Positions 55,022 to 63,979 of a DNA stretch of 64,000 bases are shown one piece after another; position 1 is the stretch's first letter, and each line of letters starts with the position of its first letter. A model generated the notes under the pieces. That model was not told the DNA's origin and made no database searches. It worked only from the letters and a program-made list of their open reading frames with translations. Source of the DNA: an uncultured Blautia sp. (lineage in GTDB: Bacteria; Bacillota; Clostridia; Lachnospirales; Lachnospiraceae); NCBI GenBank assembly GCA_900543715.1, contig UQSX01000001.1, positions 82,104 through 146,103 of the forward strand, given 5' to 3'. The position numbers and the translations under genes are program-made.

Positions 55022-55104
55022 CCAAGTCCTATTTTTTTGACCTACTGGAAACGGGGTTGAGATGTAAGGACGGCGCCGAATTTACAATCGAATGCCTACA
55101 CTAA
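54970..55104 (+). other. coding-like fragment of unknown mobile-element gene
   Basis: Just past the helicase break, another frame stays open and reads like a protein C-terminus: RTSQKKTDFTGFLTKSYFF, then DLLETGLRCKDGAEFT, ending ECLH and TAA at 55102. A ribosome-binding-like GGCGGAGGGG follows at once, as if a next gene were about to start. I do not recognise the protein. It is probably the tail of an ICE or phage gene brought in with the endolysin. Confidence 0.45.
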
Positions 55105-56432
55105 GAAGGCGGAGGGGTAAGGATGGTCGTGTCGGGATGTATGTGGAAGAGAAAAACAGGTCGTGGTGTTCTTCTTCTGGGGCGAATGACCAGAGGGCGA
55201 TTACGATCGAGTGTGCTTCCGACACATCGGAACCCTATGCTTTTAGGGATATCGTTTACCAGAGGCTGATCGAGCTTTGCATTGATATCTGCAAGCGCAA
55301 CGGCAAGAATAAACTGATCTGGTTCGGGGATAAGGACAAGACGCTGAATTATTCCCCGAAGAGCGGCGAGATGATCCTGACGGTTCACAGATGGTTCGCC
55401 AATAAAAGCTGTCCGGGAAACTGGATGTACGCAAGGATGGGGGATCTGGCCAGTAAGGTTACGGCAGCGCTGGGCGGAGGTTCTGATTCTGGCGGTGGTT
55501 CCGTGTCAAAGGGTACTCAGGCATCTGTCCTGAAGAGTCTTTCTGAGGCGGACGCAATCAAGAAGGTCGGTGCTCTGTTCACTGCTGATCAGAAGAAAAA
55601 CGGTATCCTGGCATCGGTATCTCTTGCGCAGTTTATTCTGGAATCCGGTTATGGTAAGTCGGAGCTTGCGCAGAATGCCAACAATATCTTCGGGATGAAG
55701 TGCAGCCTGTCTGGGAACACTTGGAGCGGTTCGAGCTGGGATGGAAAGAGCAAGTACACGAAGAAGACGCAGGAACAGAATACGGATGGAAGTTATGAGG
55801 CGATCACGGCTGATTTCCGTAAGTATCCCTGTATTGAGGATTCGATTGCTGACCATTCCGCCTATCTGCTTGGTGCGATGAACGGAAAGAAGCTCAGATA
55901 TGACGGGCTGAAGGGATGCACGGATTATAAGAAGGCGGTACAGATCATCAAGGACGGCGGCTATGCAACAAGCTTGACCTATGTGGAGAAGCTTTGCTCC
56001 ATCATAGAGAAGTGGAAGCTGACGGATTATGATGTGAAGGATTCAGGCGGCAGTGAAGTAATCAGTTGGTATCGTGTCAGGAAGACATGGGCTGACAGCA
56101 AGACGCAGAAGGGAGCCTATAAGATTCTGGATAATGCGAAGATGTGCGCTGACCAGAATCCGGGATATAAGGTGTTCGATGCGGATGGCAAGGTGATATA
56201 TGATCCTAAGGCTGCGAAGACTGCGGTGAAGGTGCCGTTTCTGGTGAAGGTCAGTATTTCTGATCTGAATATCCGGATTGGAGCCGGAACTAATTTCGCC
56301 AGAGTTCAGTTTTGCCCGCCAGGTGTGTACACGATCATGGAAGTGAAAGCCGGACAAGGCTCCAAGGCTGGATGGGGAAGGCTGAAGAGCGGGATTGGAT
56401 GGATTTCTCTGGATTTTGTAAAGAGAGTATAG
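55092..56432 (+). pseudogene. endolysin: headless amidase + glucosaminidase + SH3-like domain
   Basis: Cell-wall lytic protein of the type carried by prophages and ICEs. It begins abruptly inside an amidase_2 (PGRP-fold) domain: GKDGRVGMYVEEKNRSW, NDQRAITIECASD and the zinc-ligand motif VHRWFANKSCPGNWM. The first ~60 residues, with the first zinc histidine, are missing. A Gly/Ser linker follows, then a complete GH73-type glucosaminidase (AQFILESGYGKSELA, Glu184; NIFGMKC) and a C-terminal SH3-like domain (LNIRIGAGTNFARVQ). The GH73 part could be active if an internal start is used. Higher GC and different codon use from the genes around it point to a separate origin. Confidence 0.75.
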
Positions 56433-56436
56433 CAAT

Positions 56437-56480
56437 GACGGTCGGTGGAGATTGATTTCTCTGCCGACCGTATTTTTTTT
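56437..56480 (+). terminator. terminator after the endolysin
   Basis: ACGGTCGG(TGGAGA) pairs with (TCTCTG)CCGACCGT, followed by ATTTTTTTT. Confidence 0.88.
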
Positions 56481-56520
56481 GGACTTGTAAAAGTGTCAGA
56501 AAGTCACTATATCTGACAAA

Positions 56521-56549
56521 TTGACAAAACAACCGACATGCTATATACT
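56521..56549 (+). promoter_or_regulatory. promoter of the XRE gene
   Basis: TTGACA (56521-56526), exact 17-base spacer, TATACT (56544-56549): a strong sigma-A promoter about 90 bases before the regulator start; transcription may run on into the kinase-STAND-LRR gene. Confidence 0.8.
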
Positions 56550-56640
56550 ATATTTGGTTCATTATATGCATGTATACTTGAAACTCAGACGAGCGGTAAA
56601 ACACAAAGATATCAGTTGGCTTTTTGGCGGAAAGGAAGTC

Positions 56641-56928
56641 ATGAATAGTATTGAGAAAGAAATGGATAATAGAAAAGACCTGATTTCAAGATTAACATAT
56701 GATTTGCCGGTTCTTCGGGCTAGGTTAGGCATATCTCAAGCAGAATTGGCAGAAAGAATAGGTATTTCCCGACAGACATACAACAGTATAGAAACGGGAA
56801 AAAAGGAAATGACATGGACAACATTTATGGCTCTTATAGCTGTTTTTCAGAACAATCCTGAAACTAGAAAGATGATTACTGGTAGTGATAGTTTGGAGAA
56901 AGAATTCCAAAACCTTATCACTGGATAG
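56641..56928 (+). CDS. XRE-family regulator upstream of the NLR-like gene
   Basis: 95 residues with one helix-turn-helix: LPVLRARLGISQAELAERI, then GISRQTYNSIETGKKEMTW. ATG 56641 follows GGAAAGGAAG; longer in-frame starts lie in the promoter. It is 124 bases upstream of the giant kinase-STAND-LRR gene on the same strand, with no terminator of usual strength between, so it is a candidate controller of that gene. Confidence 0.85.
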   Translation: MNSIEKEMDNRKDLISRLTYDLPVLRARLGISQAELAERIGISRQTYNSIETGKKEMTWTTFMALIAVFQNNPETRKMITGSDSLEKEFQNLITG

Positions 56929-57052
56929 TTTTAATCGAACAAAGTGTGGATTAGGCCATATTGGAGTTGCATTCGTTTTCCGCGCAAATGAGATTTTGGC
57001 GGTAGGATAAAAAAGCCAAAACTAAAAATGAGTATCTTAGGAAGGAAAAAAC

Positions 57053-60000
57053 ATGGATAATCGAGTCTCATTGCCAAGTGGATATGATCTAAGAATAAAG
57101 AGTCAAGACTCTATAGAATCAGTCCGCATAGATAAAGAAATAAGTCGTGGTGGGAATTGTATTGTTTACAGAGGGGAAAAGACTACCTATATTAACGGAA
57201 ACTATATAAGTAATTCTGTTATAGTAAAGGAGTTTTATCCTGTTGGAATAGATATCAATCGATCATTGCAGAATTTAGAGCTTCAGATTTCTGATATAGA
57301 ACAATTTGAAAGAATAAAAGAACATTTTGGCGAAGGTCAAGCAAATCATCTGCGCTTTTACGATTATTACATGGATCAGGCCTTGCCTAGAGTATTTTTG
57401 TACGGAAATGCAAACAATACCGTGTATGCGATATCTGATCCTGGTAAAGGGAAAACTCTTTCCCAAATACCTTCTGATTCCCTGTCATTAAATAATATAG
57501 CTTCGATAATGGAATCAATTTGTTCAGCAATCAGAAAAATTCATATTAAGGAAAAACTATATCTAGATTGTAAGCCGGACAATTTCTTCTACTACGGAAC
57601 AAATAATGATCTTCAGTATAAAGTCTATCTTTTTGATTTTGATACGGTTGTGTCTTTAAGTGACATTAGAAACGGAAGATATGATTTTTGTTCTGCTTCT
57701 TTTGGATGGGTTCCGAAGGAACAGAAGTTAATTAATGGAAGATACAGTGATCCTTCGAATATTGGCTATCATACAGATATTTATTCGATTGGAGCGGTTT
57801 TTTTCTGGCTTTTAATGCATCGAGAGCCAACAGAGATAGATATAGACAAGATACAAGAGGATTCTTTTGATTGGGAGAGGAATAGTATACATTGCTCAGG
57901 CGCGGAACCAGAAGTTATAAGTACTATTCGGGAGATACTTAAGAGTTCCTTGAATCCGAATACAGAACAGAGAAAGGAATACTTTCGTCATTACATTTCC
58001 ATAGATAAGATAAAGGATCAATATAAGAAACTATATGGACTGACAGTGGGCGATAATGCTCATTTTGAACCGATTCATATTGAATTAAAGGAGATAAAAC
58101 AATTACTCTTAGACAGTCAACCTGCGAGAAGACTATTGCCAACAAGTAAAAATCGTTTTAAGTATAATTCGAATTCTACGGTTTTCAGAGGGCGAGATGA
58201 TGAGATAGAAGTATTACTCAATATGTGCTATGCAAATGATTCGTTTCTTTGGATGGGAATCTGCGGACAAGGCGGAACCGGTAAATCAAGATTGGCGTAT
58301 GAAGTGTGTGCAAGACTAACAGAGCAGGATTGGGATGTATTTGCACCGATGCATTTTTCTGCTAATAAGGAAATTCTTCGCGATGCCGTTTTGCATCTAC
58401 GAAGGAATGTTTTGATATGCCTGGATTATGTCAAGCAAGATATTGATGACATAGAAAACTTTATAAGATCTATTATTGAAAATCCTTATTGTAGTGATTA
58501 TAAAATCAGGATACTGCTTATAGAACGTGAGAAACAGGACGTGCTTTTTGACAGTTTGGATATCGAACAGTACAAATACAGAACTGAATTTTTCTCACAT
58601 AATTATGACGGATTAATCGAATTGCAACCTATGGACGAAGATATTATTCGTTCTATAGTTGTTGACTATCTTGAAGGTCAAATGGCATCAGATCAGATTT
58701 CTAAAGATGCTATAGACTTAATACTGGACACACTGAAATCTGTGGATCGTGAAGGAAAGCGGCCACTCTATGCTTTGTTCATTGCAGATGCATGGCTTAA
58801 TGATAAGGAATTGCGTAAATGGGACAGAAAAGATGCGTTAGAGTATCTTTTAAAAAAAGAACGGCAAAGATTAGTTTCGATTATTGCTAATCCCCAAAAC
58901 AATCTTAATAAATTGCAGCAGGACAAGTATTGTTCTATTGTTGAGTATCTTTATGCAACTGCTACATATTCCGGAAAAATACATATTGATGAGTATTCTG
59001 ATGTTATTCTTCAAAACTATGGTATATCAGTCCATGATGACTTCTTATTAGCTTTTCTATCGGAGTATGGGATTCTTTCGCCTGAAAATGAAATTGATGG
59101 TTGGGAACCGGATCTCATAGGAGAATACTTCTGTATTGATTATTTTAATAAGTTAAAAATAGAAGAAGTTGGCGCTTTTATTGATTCAATAATTGTGAGG
59201 AATATTTCCGCATTTACCAGGTTTTCGGAAATGATATATAAAGATTATCTGGACGTTATCTGCGAAAGTGAATGGCTTGATTTGCTGCGAGACATTAAAT
59301 TCCCAAAAGAGTATCGCTATGTACGAAAAAAACAGTTTACAGGAAATGAATTTTTGCGGAACATAAGTTTTGAAGGGCGAATAGTTACCATTCAAGCGGA
59401 TGCTTTTAGAAATTGTGTCAATTTGGAAAAGATAGTTTTTCCGTCATCTTTGGAGATCCTTGAATCAAGAGCGTTTCAAGGATGCACAAGGCTAACTGAA
59501 GCTTCTACAGAAGATGGAAGAGGCAAGGAACCATCAATTATTTCCATTGAAAACGCGGTTTTTAAGGATTGTGTAGCATTAGAAGATGTTGTTCTCCCGG
59601 AGTCTTTGCATAATCTTGGGGTTTCTGCGTTTGAAAACTGCCGATCCCTAAAATATATTGATATTCCACGAAAAATAGAAAGAATAGACAGCTTATCCTT
59701 CGCAGGTTGTAAATCGCTCGAGAGGGTTGTGATACGTGCGCCTAAAGGCGTTATGCTTGGAGATAGTTGTTTTTATGAATGCAATAGCCTTGTAGAGGTA
59801 AAGGGAAGCAAAAACATTACTTCGATCGAAAATGGCGCATTTAGAGATTGTGTAAGCTTAGAAGAAATTTCCTTATCGCAGAGCCTTATTGTTCTTAGAG
59901 ATAATGTATTTTCAGGGTGTCACTCTCTTAAAAAAGTGGATCTGTCTCAGTGTAATATAGAATTGGTGCCAGTGCGAACGTTTTTTGAATGTACTTCACT

Positions 60001-62821
60001 AAATTGCGTAATTTTGCCGGAAAAAATTAAAGAAATATGTGATAAAGCGTTTTATGCGTGCACAAACTTAGAGACATTCCATTTTTCCGAACATCTGGTA
60101 AAAATAGGAATGCATGCGTTCGGTGAATGCAAAAAAATACGCCATTTAGTTTTTCCTCAGTCTTTAAGAAATATAGGGGGATATGCTTTTGAAAACTGCG
60201 AGACTCTTTCGGATATCAGATGTAATAGCCATTTACAAACAATAGGAATTAACGCATTCAGTGGATGCATGAACCTTACGTTATCTAATACAACTGGATT
60301 ATTGGCCCCTGGAACGAAAGAACTATGTGGTTTTGAATTCTCATCGATATCTGACAATGAATTTGAGTTCCTTAAGCATTATGCTAACCAAAAGGAAATA
60401 ACAGTTCCGAATACTGTTATCAGAATTGGTGATAATGCATTCAAAGGACTTACTGAACTTGTCAGTATTATATTACCATCGTCACTGAAATCAATAGGGA
60501 GCAATTCGTTCCAAGGTTGTGAAAATTTACAATATGTTAAATGTAATGATGATTCAGTCATTTGCATTGGGAAGTCGGCTTTCTCAGGATGTGGGGCACT
60601 TGAAACCATATCGGGAAGATTAAAAGTGTCGGAAATACAGGATAATACGTTTAAGAATTGCGTTTCCTTAAAACATGTTGATTTGTCTTCACAAGTCAAC
60701 TTGATTGGGAGAAATGCTTTCTTTGGTTGTTCTCAATTGGTGATTAATTTCCAAAAGTTCAGGATTCCTAATTATATTGGAACAGGTGCGTTTGAAGACT
60801 GTCATCATACTAACTATCCAGTTGATGTTAAATTTATGCGAAAGTATAAACTCAATCCAAGCAAGTTTTGTTTTGATGGGTTTGTATTTAATTCGATAGG
60901 GGACAAGGAACTCATATTTTTGAAAAAGTATAGTTCGTATGAGGAACTAAATATTCCGAATACTTGTATAGATTTAACAAGAGTTCAGTTCTCAGAACTT
61001 AGAAGGATGAAGAAGCTTGTTATTCCAAGTTCAGTTAAATCGCTTGTTCCGGGGATGTTCAAGGGCTGTATTTCGCTTGAAGAAATAGAACTGCCCAGGA
61101 CAATAAGAGAAATACCTTCGAACATATTTGAAGGGTGCAGATCTTTAAGAAGTATCTGCTTTGAGGGAGCTGAGAAGAATAAGATACCTGAAGGAGTTAA
61201 AATTGGTGATGCTGCATTTCTTAAATGTTCTGCGTTAAGTAATATCGAATTACCGCTAGGGTTAACCACAATAAACAGATTTACTTTTAGTGGATGTGAA
61301 GGACTATCTGAGTTAGTGATTCCAGATACAGTAGGGGAAATTGGAAAGAATGCATTTGCGTGGTGCAAAGGTCTAAAAAAGATTCATTTGCCGAGCAAGT
61401 TGAAATGCATGGGAAAAAGCACTTTTAAGGGGTGTATATCCTTAACCCACGTTGAAAACCTGGAAAATACTTCGATAACCGAGATACAAAATAATATGTT
61501 TGAATCTTGTGTGGCACTAGAGACCATATCACTTCCTCGAGATCTTCAAACAATCAGGGGAAGTGTATTCAAGGACTGTCATCGATTAGAAGTTCCGAGA
61601 AACTTCCTTCCAAATTCCATAACGAAGATTGAGGCCGCAGCGTTTCAAGGGTGTTACAATATAGAAACTATAAGGATTCCGAGAAAAATCTCAACTATAG
61701 AAGATTATACATTTAAAAGCTGCAGTTCTCTGCGTGAAGTGGTACTTTCAGATAATGTAAAGCATATTGGTCAAAGCGCCTTTTATCACTGCAATAGCCT
61801 TTGTAGTGATGATTTTAAGCTTCCAGAATATCTTGAGACTATAGGAACCAGTGCTCTATCCTTTTGCAGCTCCCTAAGTAGTCTTACTATTCCGCAAACG
61901 GTTCATAAATTGCCAGGTGGATTTCTTAAAGGATGTACCGCACTTAAAACAGTTGATATCCCAGAGGGAATAAAAGAAATACCAGTAGATTGCTTTAAGG
62001 ATTGTACCTCGTTGGAAAGGATTGTCATTCCTGACAGCGTAAGAATTATAAATGTTGGGGCATTTCGTAATTGTACAGCACTGACAGCAGATAAGTGCTT
62101 TATGCCTAGTGGATTGCATGAAATACGGGAATCCGCATTCCGTTATTGTGATAGCTTAGCGACTGTTTTTATACCGAGTAATGTTAAAAAACTGCCTTCG
62201 GCTGTTTTTGAGGGGTGCGCTAATCTTGTATCAGTGGAGTTCCTGCACAGCATTTCAGAGGTGGGAAATTATGCTTTTTCAAACTGTGCTTCTTTAAGAA
62301 AGTTTCCGTTTGAACTTGTTGATCAGAGAATTGGAGATGCTGCATTTATCAATTGCAGCGCATTGGAGAATCCAACATTTTCCAACACAATTAATTCTAT
62401 TAGTTCAGCCGCTTTTAGAGGGTGTTCTAAAATTGAAACGATTGTTTTGCCTCTCGCGTTGACAAGCATTTCAGGTGCGATGTTACGGGATGCGATCAAT
62501 TTGAAAAAGGTGGTTATACCTAAAGGTGTTACCGTTATTAAGAAATCGGCATTCAGAGATTGCGTGAGGCTGACAGATGTGGAGATTAAATCACCACAAG
62601 TCAGTGTTGAATCTAGGGTTTTTATGGGATGTTCGAAGCTAGATTACATCGAATTGCCGGAAAGTAGTGATGTTAAAGCTGATGCTTTTGAGGATTGCCC
62701 AGCAGAAGTTGAATTGATTGAGGCCGATAATATTAGATGGGTACAGGAACAAGTTGTAACTGGAAAAACTGAGTTTCTTTGCGAGGATGATTATGATAAC
62801 GAAGGTGTAGTTGTAGAGTAA
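57053..62821 (+). CDS. protein kinase-like / STAND ATPase / leucine-rich repeat protein (NLR-like)
   Basis: 1922 residues in three parts. (1) Residues 28-330: protein-kinase-like domain with Gly-rich loop ISRGGNCIVYRG, VAIK-type Lys59 (VIVKEFYP), catalytic loop YLDCKPDNFF (Asp172, Lys174, Asn177), DFG-like DFD (195-197) and HTDIYSIGAVFFW; the HRD His is replaced by Tyr. (2) Residues 375-760: STAND/NB-ARC-like ATPase with Walker A GICGQGGTGKS (Lys411), Walker B VLICLDYV (Asp458), sensor-like RILLIERE and a PLYALFIADAW motif. (3) Residues ~765-1890: about 44 BspA-type repeats, each with an AF.xC core. No signal peptide or membrane span, so cytoplasmic. Layout equals an NLR immune receptor with a kinase in front. 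AT-rich codon use. Function inferred as defence sensing; none is proven. Confidence 0.85.
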   Translation: MDNRVSLPSGYDLRIKSQDSIESVRIDKEISRGGNCIVYRGEKTTYINGNYISNSVIVKEFYPVGIDINRSLQNLELQISDIEQFERIKEHFGEGQANHLRFYDYYMDQALPRVFLYGNANNTVYAISDPGKGKTLSQIPSDSLSLNNIASIMESICSAIRKIHIKEKLYLDCKPDNFFYYGTNNDLQYKVYLFDFDTVVSLSDIRNGRYDFCSASFGWVPKEQKLINGRYSDPSNIGYHTDIYSIGAVFFWLLMHREPTEIDIDKIQEDSFDWERNSIHCSGAEPEVISTIREILKSSLNPNTEQRKEYFRHYISIDKIKDQYKKLYGLTVGDNAHFEPIHIELKEIKQLLLDSQPARRLLPTSKNRFKYNSNSTVFRGRDDEIEVLLNMCYANDSFLWMGICGQGGTGKSRLAYEVCARLTEQDWDVFAPMHFSANKEILRDAVLHLRRNVLICLDYVKQDIDDIENFIRSIIENPYCSDYKIRILLIEREKQDVLFDSLDIEQYKYRTEFFSHNYDGLIELQPMDEDIIRSIVVDYLEGQMASDQISKDAIDLILDTLKSVDREGKRPLYALFIADAWLNDKELRKWDRKDALEYLLKKERQRLVSIIANPQNNLNKLQQDKYCSIVEYLYATATYSGKIHIDEYSDVILQNYGISVHDDFLLAFLSEYGILSPENEIDGWEPDLIGEYFCIDYFNKLKIEEVGAFIDSIIVRNISAFTRFSEMIYKDYLDVICESEWLDLLRDIKFPKEYRYVRKKQFTGNEFLRNISFEGRIVTIQADAFRNCVNLEKIVFPSSLEILESRAFQGCTRLTEASTEDGRGKEPSIISIENAVFKDCVALEDVVLPESLHNLGVSAFENCRSLKYIDIPRKIERIDSLSFAGCKSLERVVIRAPKGVMLGDSCFYECNSLVEVKGSKNITSIENGAFRDCVSLEEISLSQSLIVLRDNVFSGCHSLKKVDLSQCNIELVPVRTFFECTSLNCVILPEKIKEICDKAFYACTNLETFHFSEHLVKIGMHAFGECKKIRHLVFPQSLRNIGGYAFENCETLSDIRCNSHLQTIGINAFSGCMNLTLSNTTGLLAPGTKELCGFEFSSISDNEFEFLKHYANQKEITVPNTVIRIGDNAFKGLTELVSIILPSSLKSIGSNSFQGCENLQYVKCNDDSVICIGKSAFSGCGALETISGRLKVSEIQDNTFKNCVSLKHVDLSSQVNLIGRNAFFGCSQLVINFQKFRIPNYIGTGAFEDCHHTNYPVDVKFMRKYKLNPSKFCFDGFVFNSIGDKELIFLKKYSSYEELNIPNTCIDLTRVQFSELRRMKKLVIPSSVKSLVPGMFKGCISLEEIELPRTIREIPSNIFEGCRSLRSICFEGAEKNKIPEGVKIGDAAFLKCSALSNIELPLGLTTINRFTFSGCEGLSELVIPDTVGEIGKNAFAWCKGLKKIHLPSKLKCMGKSTFKGCISLTHVENLENTSITEIQNNMFESCVALETISLPRDLQTIRGSVFKDCHRLEVPRNFLPNSITKIEAAAFQGCYNIETIRIPRKISTIEDYTFKSCSSLREVVLSDNVKHIGQSAFYHCNSLCSDDFKLPEYLETIGTSALSFCSSLSSLTIPQTVHKLPGGFLKGCTALKTVDIPEGIKEIPVDCFKDCTSLERIVIPDSVRIINVGAFRNCTALTADKCFMPSGLHEIRESAFRYCDSLATVFIPSNVKKLPSAVFEGCANLVSVEFLHSISEVGNYAFSNCASLRKFPFELVDQRIGDAAFINCSALENPTFSNTINSISSAAFRGCSKIETIVLPLALTSISGAMLRDAINLKKVVIPKGVTVIKKSAFRDCVRLTDVEIKSPQVSVESRVFMGCSKLDYIELPESSDVKADAFEDCPAEVELIEADNIRWVQEQVVTGKTEFLCEDDYDNEGVVVE
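60295..60990 (+). repeat. two related breaks inside the LRR array
   Basis: Around 60300-60440 the product reads CGFEFSSISDNEFEFLKHY then TVPNTVIRIGDNAF; around 60870-60985 it reads CFDGFVFNSIGDKELIFLKKY then NIPNTCIDLTRVQF. Both replace normal repeats by the same short module, splitting the array into three blocks. Confidence 0.6.
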
Positions 62822-62911
62822 GTAATGATAATGCATTTTGTGGAACGTCTTTGAATAATACTTTTTTGCTTGATTATAATGGAAAGACTCAGAAGCGATT
62901 ATTTGTAACAA

Positions 62912-62938
62912 TTGACGTATCGGAACAATAGATATAAT
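62912..62938 (+). promoter_or_regulatory. promoter of the ABC exporter leader
   Basis: TTGACG (62912-62917), 15-base spacer, TATAAT (62933-62938). The spacer is short by two bases. Confidence 0.5.
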
Positions 62939-62961
62939 CAGCAAGAAGCAAACGCAGAAAG

Positions 62962-63011
62962 GACCTGCGATGCGGAACATTCATCTTCCGTATCACGGGT
63001 TCTTTTTTTTT
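62962..63011 (+). terminator. attenuator-type terminator inside a leader reading frame
   Basis: GACCTGCGATGCGGAA (62962-62977) pairs, with a few GU pairs, with TTCCGTATCACGGGTTC (62986-63002), followed by a long T-run to 63011. A second small hairpin GCGGAA/TTCCGC (63046-63065) repeats the GCGGAACAYTCA sequence of the first. Confidence 0.7.
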
Positions 63012-63101
63012 ATCATAACGGCATCAGATTTTTGGATGGCGATAATGCGGAACACTCAATTTCCGCAAGAAATGGAGTGGGAAAGTATTATTGCATCATA
63101 A
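62970..63101 (+). CDS. putative 43-residue leader peptide
   Basis: ATG 62970 with AAAGGA 6 bases upstream opens a 43-codon frame ending TAA at 63099-63101, 21 bases before the ABC gene start. It reads MRNIHLPYHGFFFFII at the start and contains a second MRNTQFPQEM, so MRN(I/T)(H/Q)(L/F)P occurs twice. The transcription terminator lies within this frame; translation across it would melt the stem and allow read-through. That is the logic of attenuators for drug-induced ABC and ribosome-protection genes, and is an inference here. Confidence 0.45.
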   Translation: MRNIHLPYHGFFFFIITASDFWMAIMRNTQFPQEMEWESIIAS

Positions 63102-63122
63102 AACAAAAGGAGGATGTCCATT

Positions 63123-63950
63123 ATGAAGAAGTATTTAACACTGATGAGCAAAAAGACAAAGATCAAATGCTTCGTAGTTGTTTTGCTTGCGCTGGCAAGT
63201 GCCGTACTTGCCTCAATCTGGCCGGTGAGATTGGGAGAATTATACACAACGATTTCAAACGGTACAATCAGGTCCATCGCACAAGGAGCAATGTCGATTG
63301 TATCTTTTGGACTGATTTATCTCTCGGCGGAATGTATTGCTATTGTGAGGAGAGTGGCTCTTGACTGCATAATTGCTTCTCATGAATCAGAAATACGTGA
63401 ATTTAGCATAGAGAAACTTCTAAAAATGCCGGTTTCCTATTACTCTGGTTGTTTGAGCGGAGAGAAAACTGCACAGTTAAATCAAGGCGTGGCTGGCTTT
63501 AGTCAGCTCATAAAGATTATGTGCAATGATGTGTTTGCCACAGTTCTGACTGCGATATGCACGCTTGTTCAGGTGTTTCTTAATGCACCGCTTGTGATGG
63601 TTGGAATCATGCTTCTCTATCTTATGCTTTCCTTAACAATTTCAGTGTTTCAAATCCGGTCTCAGAACGGAATCCGAGAGAGTATTGTGGGACAGAAGAA
63701 CGCTTTAGACGGGCAGATATGTCAGTCCATATCCAATCTGGAATTAATTCGAGGAATACATGCAGAAGGATATGAAAAGAGACGACTCCTTCCAAGCATT
63801 CTTAATATAAGCCGAACTGAGAAGAGGCACCATAGGTACATGGGTTCTTTCGATTCGCTTAAACAGTTATGCAAAATTGTTTTTCAAGTTGTAATTCTCT
63901 GTGCTTCTATCCTGCTGATTTCTAATGGCAAGATGTCAGCTGGATTGTGA
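63123..63950 (+). CDS. ABC exporter membrane domain, apparently truncated
   Basis: About 275 residues of an ABC-type exporter membrane domain (ABC_membrane): LTLMSKKTKIKCFVVVLLAL opens it, followed by helices around ASAVLASIWPVRLGELY, IVSFGLIYLSAEC, LTAICTLVQVFL and VMVGIMLLYLMLSLTISVF. It stops after NGKMSAGL, before the last helix and the ATP-binding domain normally fused to it. Either a truncated gene or a half-transporter is possible; the abrupt end favours truncation. ATG 63123 is 9 bases after AAAGGAGG, better placed than ATG 63114. What is exported is unknown. Confidence 0.7.
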   Translation: MKKYLTLMSKKTKIKCFVVVLLALASAVLASIWPVRLGELYTTISNGTIRSIAQGAMSIVSFGLIYLSAECIAIVRRVALDCIIASHESEIREFSIEKLLKMPVSYYSGCLSGEKTAQLNQGVAGFSQLIKIMCNDVFATVLTAICTLVQVFLNAPLVMVGIMLLYLMLSLTISVFQIRSQNGIRESIVGQKNALDGQICQSISNLELIRGIHAEGYEKRRLLPSILNISRTEKRHHRYMGSFDSLKQLCKIVFQVVILCASILLISNGKMSAGL

Positions 63951-63979
63951 GTGGTAAGGTGATTTTACAGCCACAGGGT

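Noticed and set aside
54970..56480. A full prophage
   Set aside because: Only an endolysin and one unknown fragment are present; no capsid, tail, terminase, integrase or attachment sites were seen, so remnant or ICE cargo is the better reading.
56521..56640. Longer start for the second XRE regulator
   Set aside because: The extension begins in a perfect TTGACA box and lies upstream of the likely transcription start.
62912..63364. 150-codon open frame overlapping the ABC exporter start
   Set aside because: It begins in the -35 box and runs through the terminator and the exporter gene in another frame; its Cys- and Arg-rich sequence has no domain-like pattern. The leader frame and the exporter explain the DNA better.
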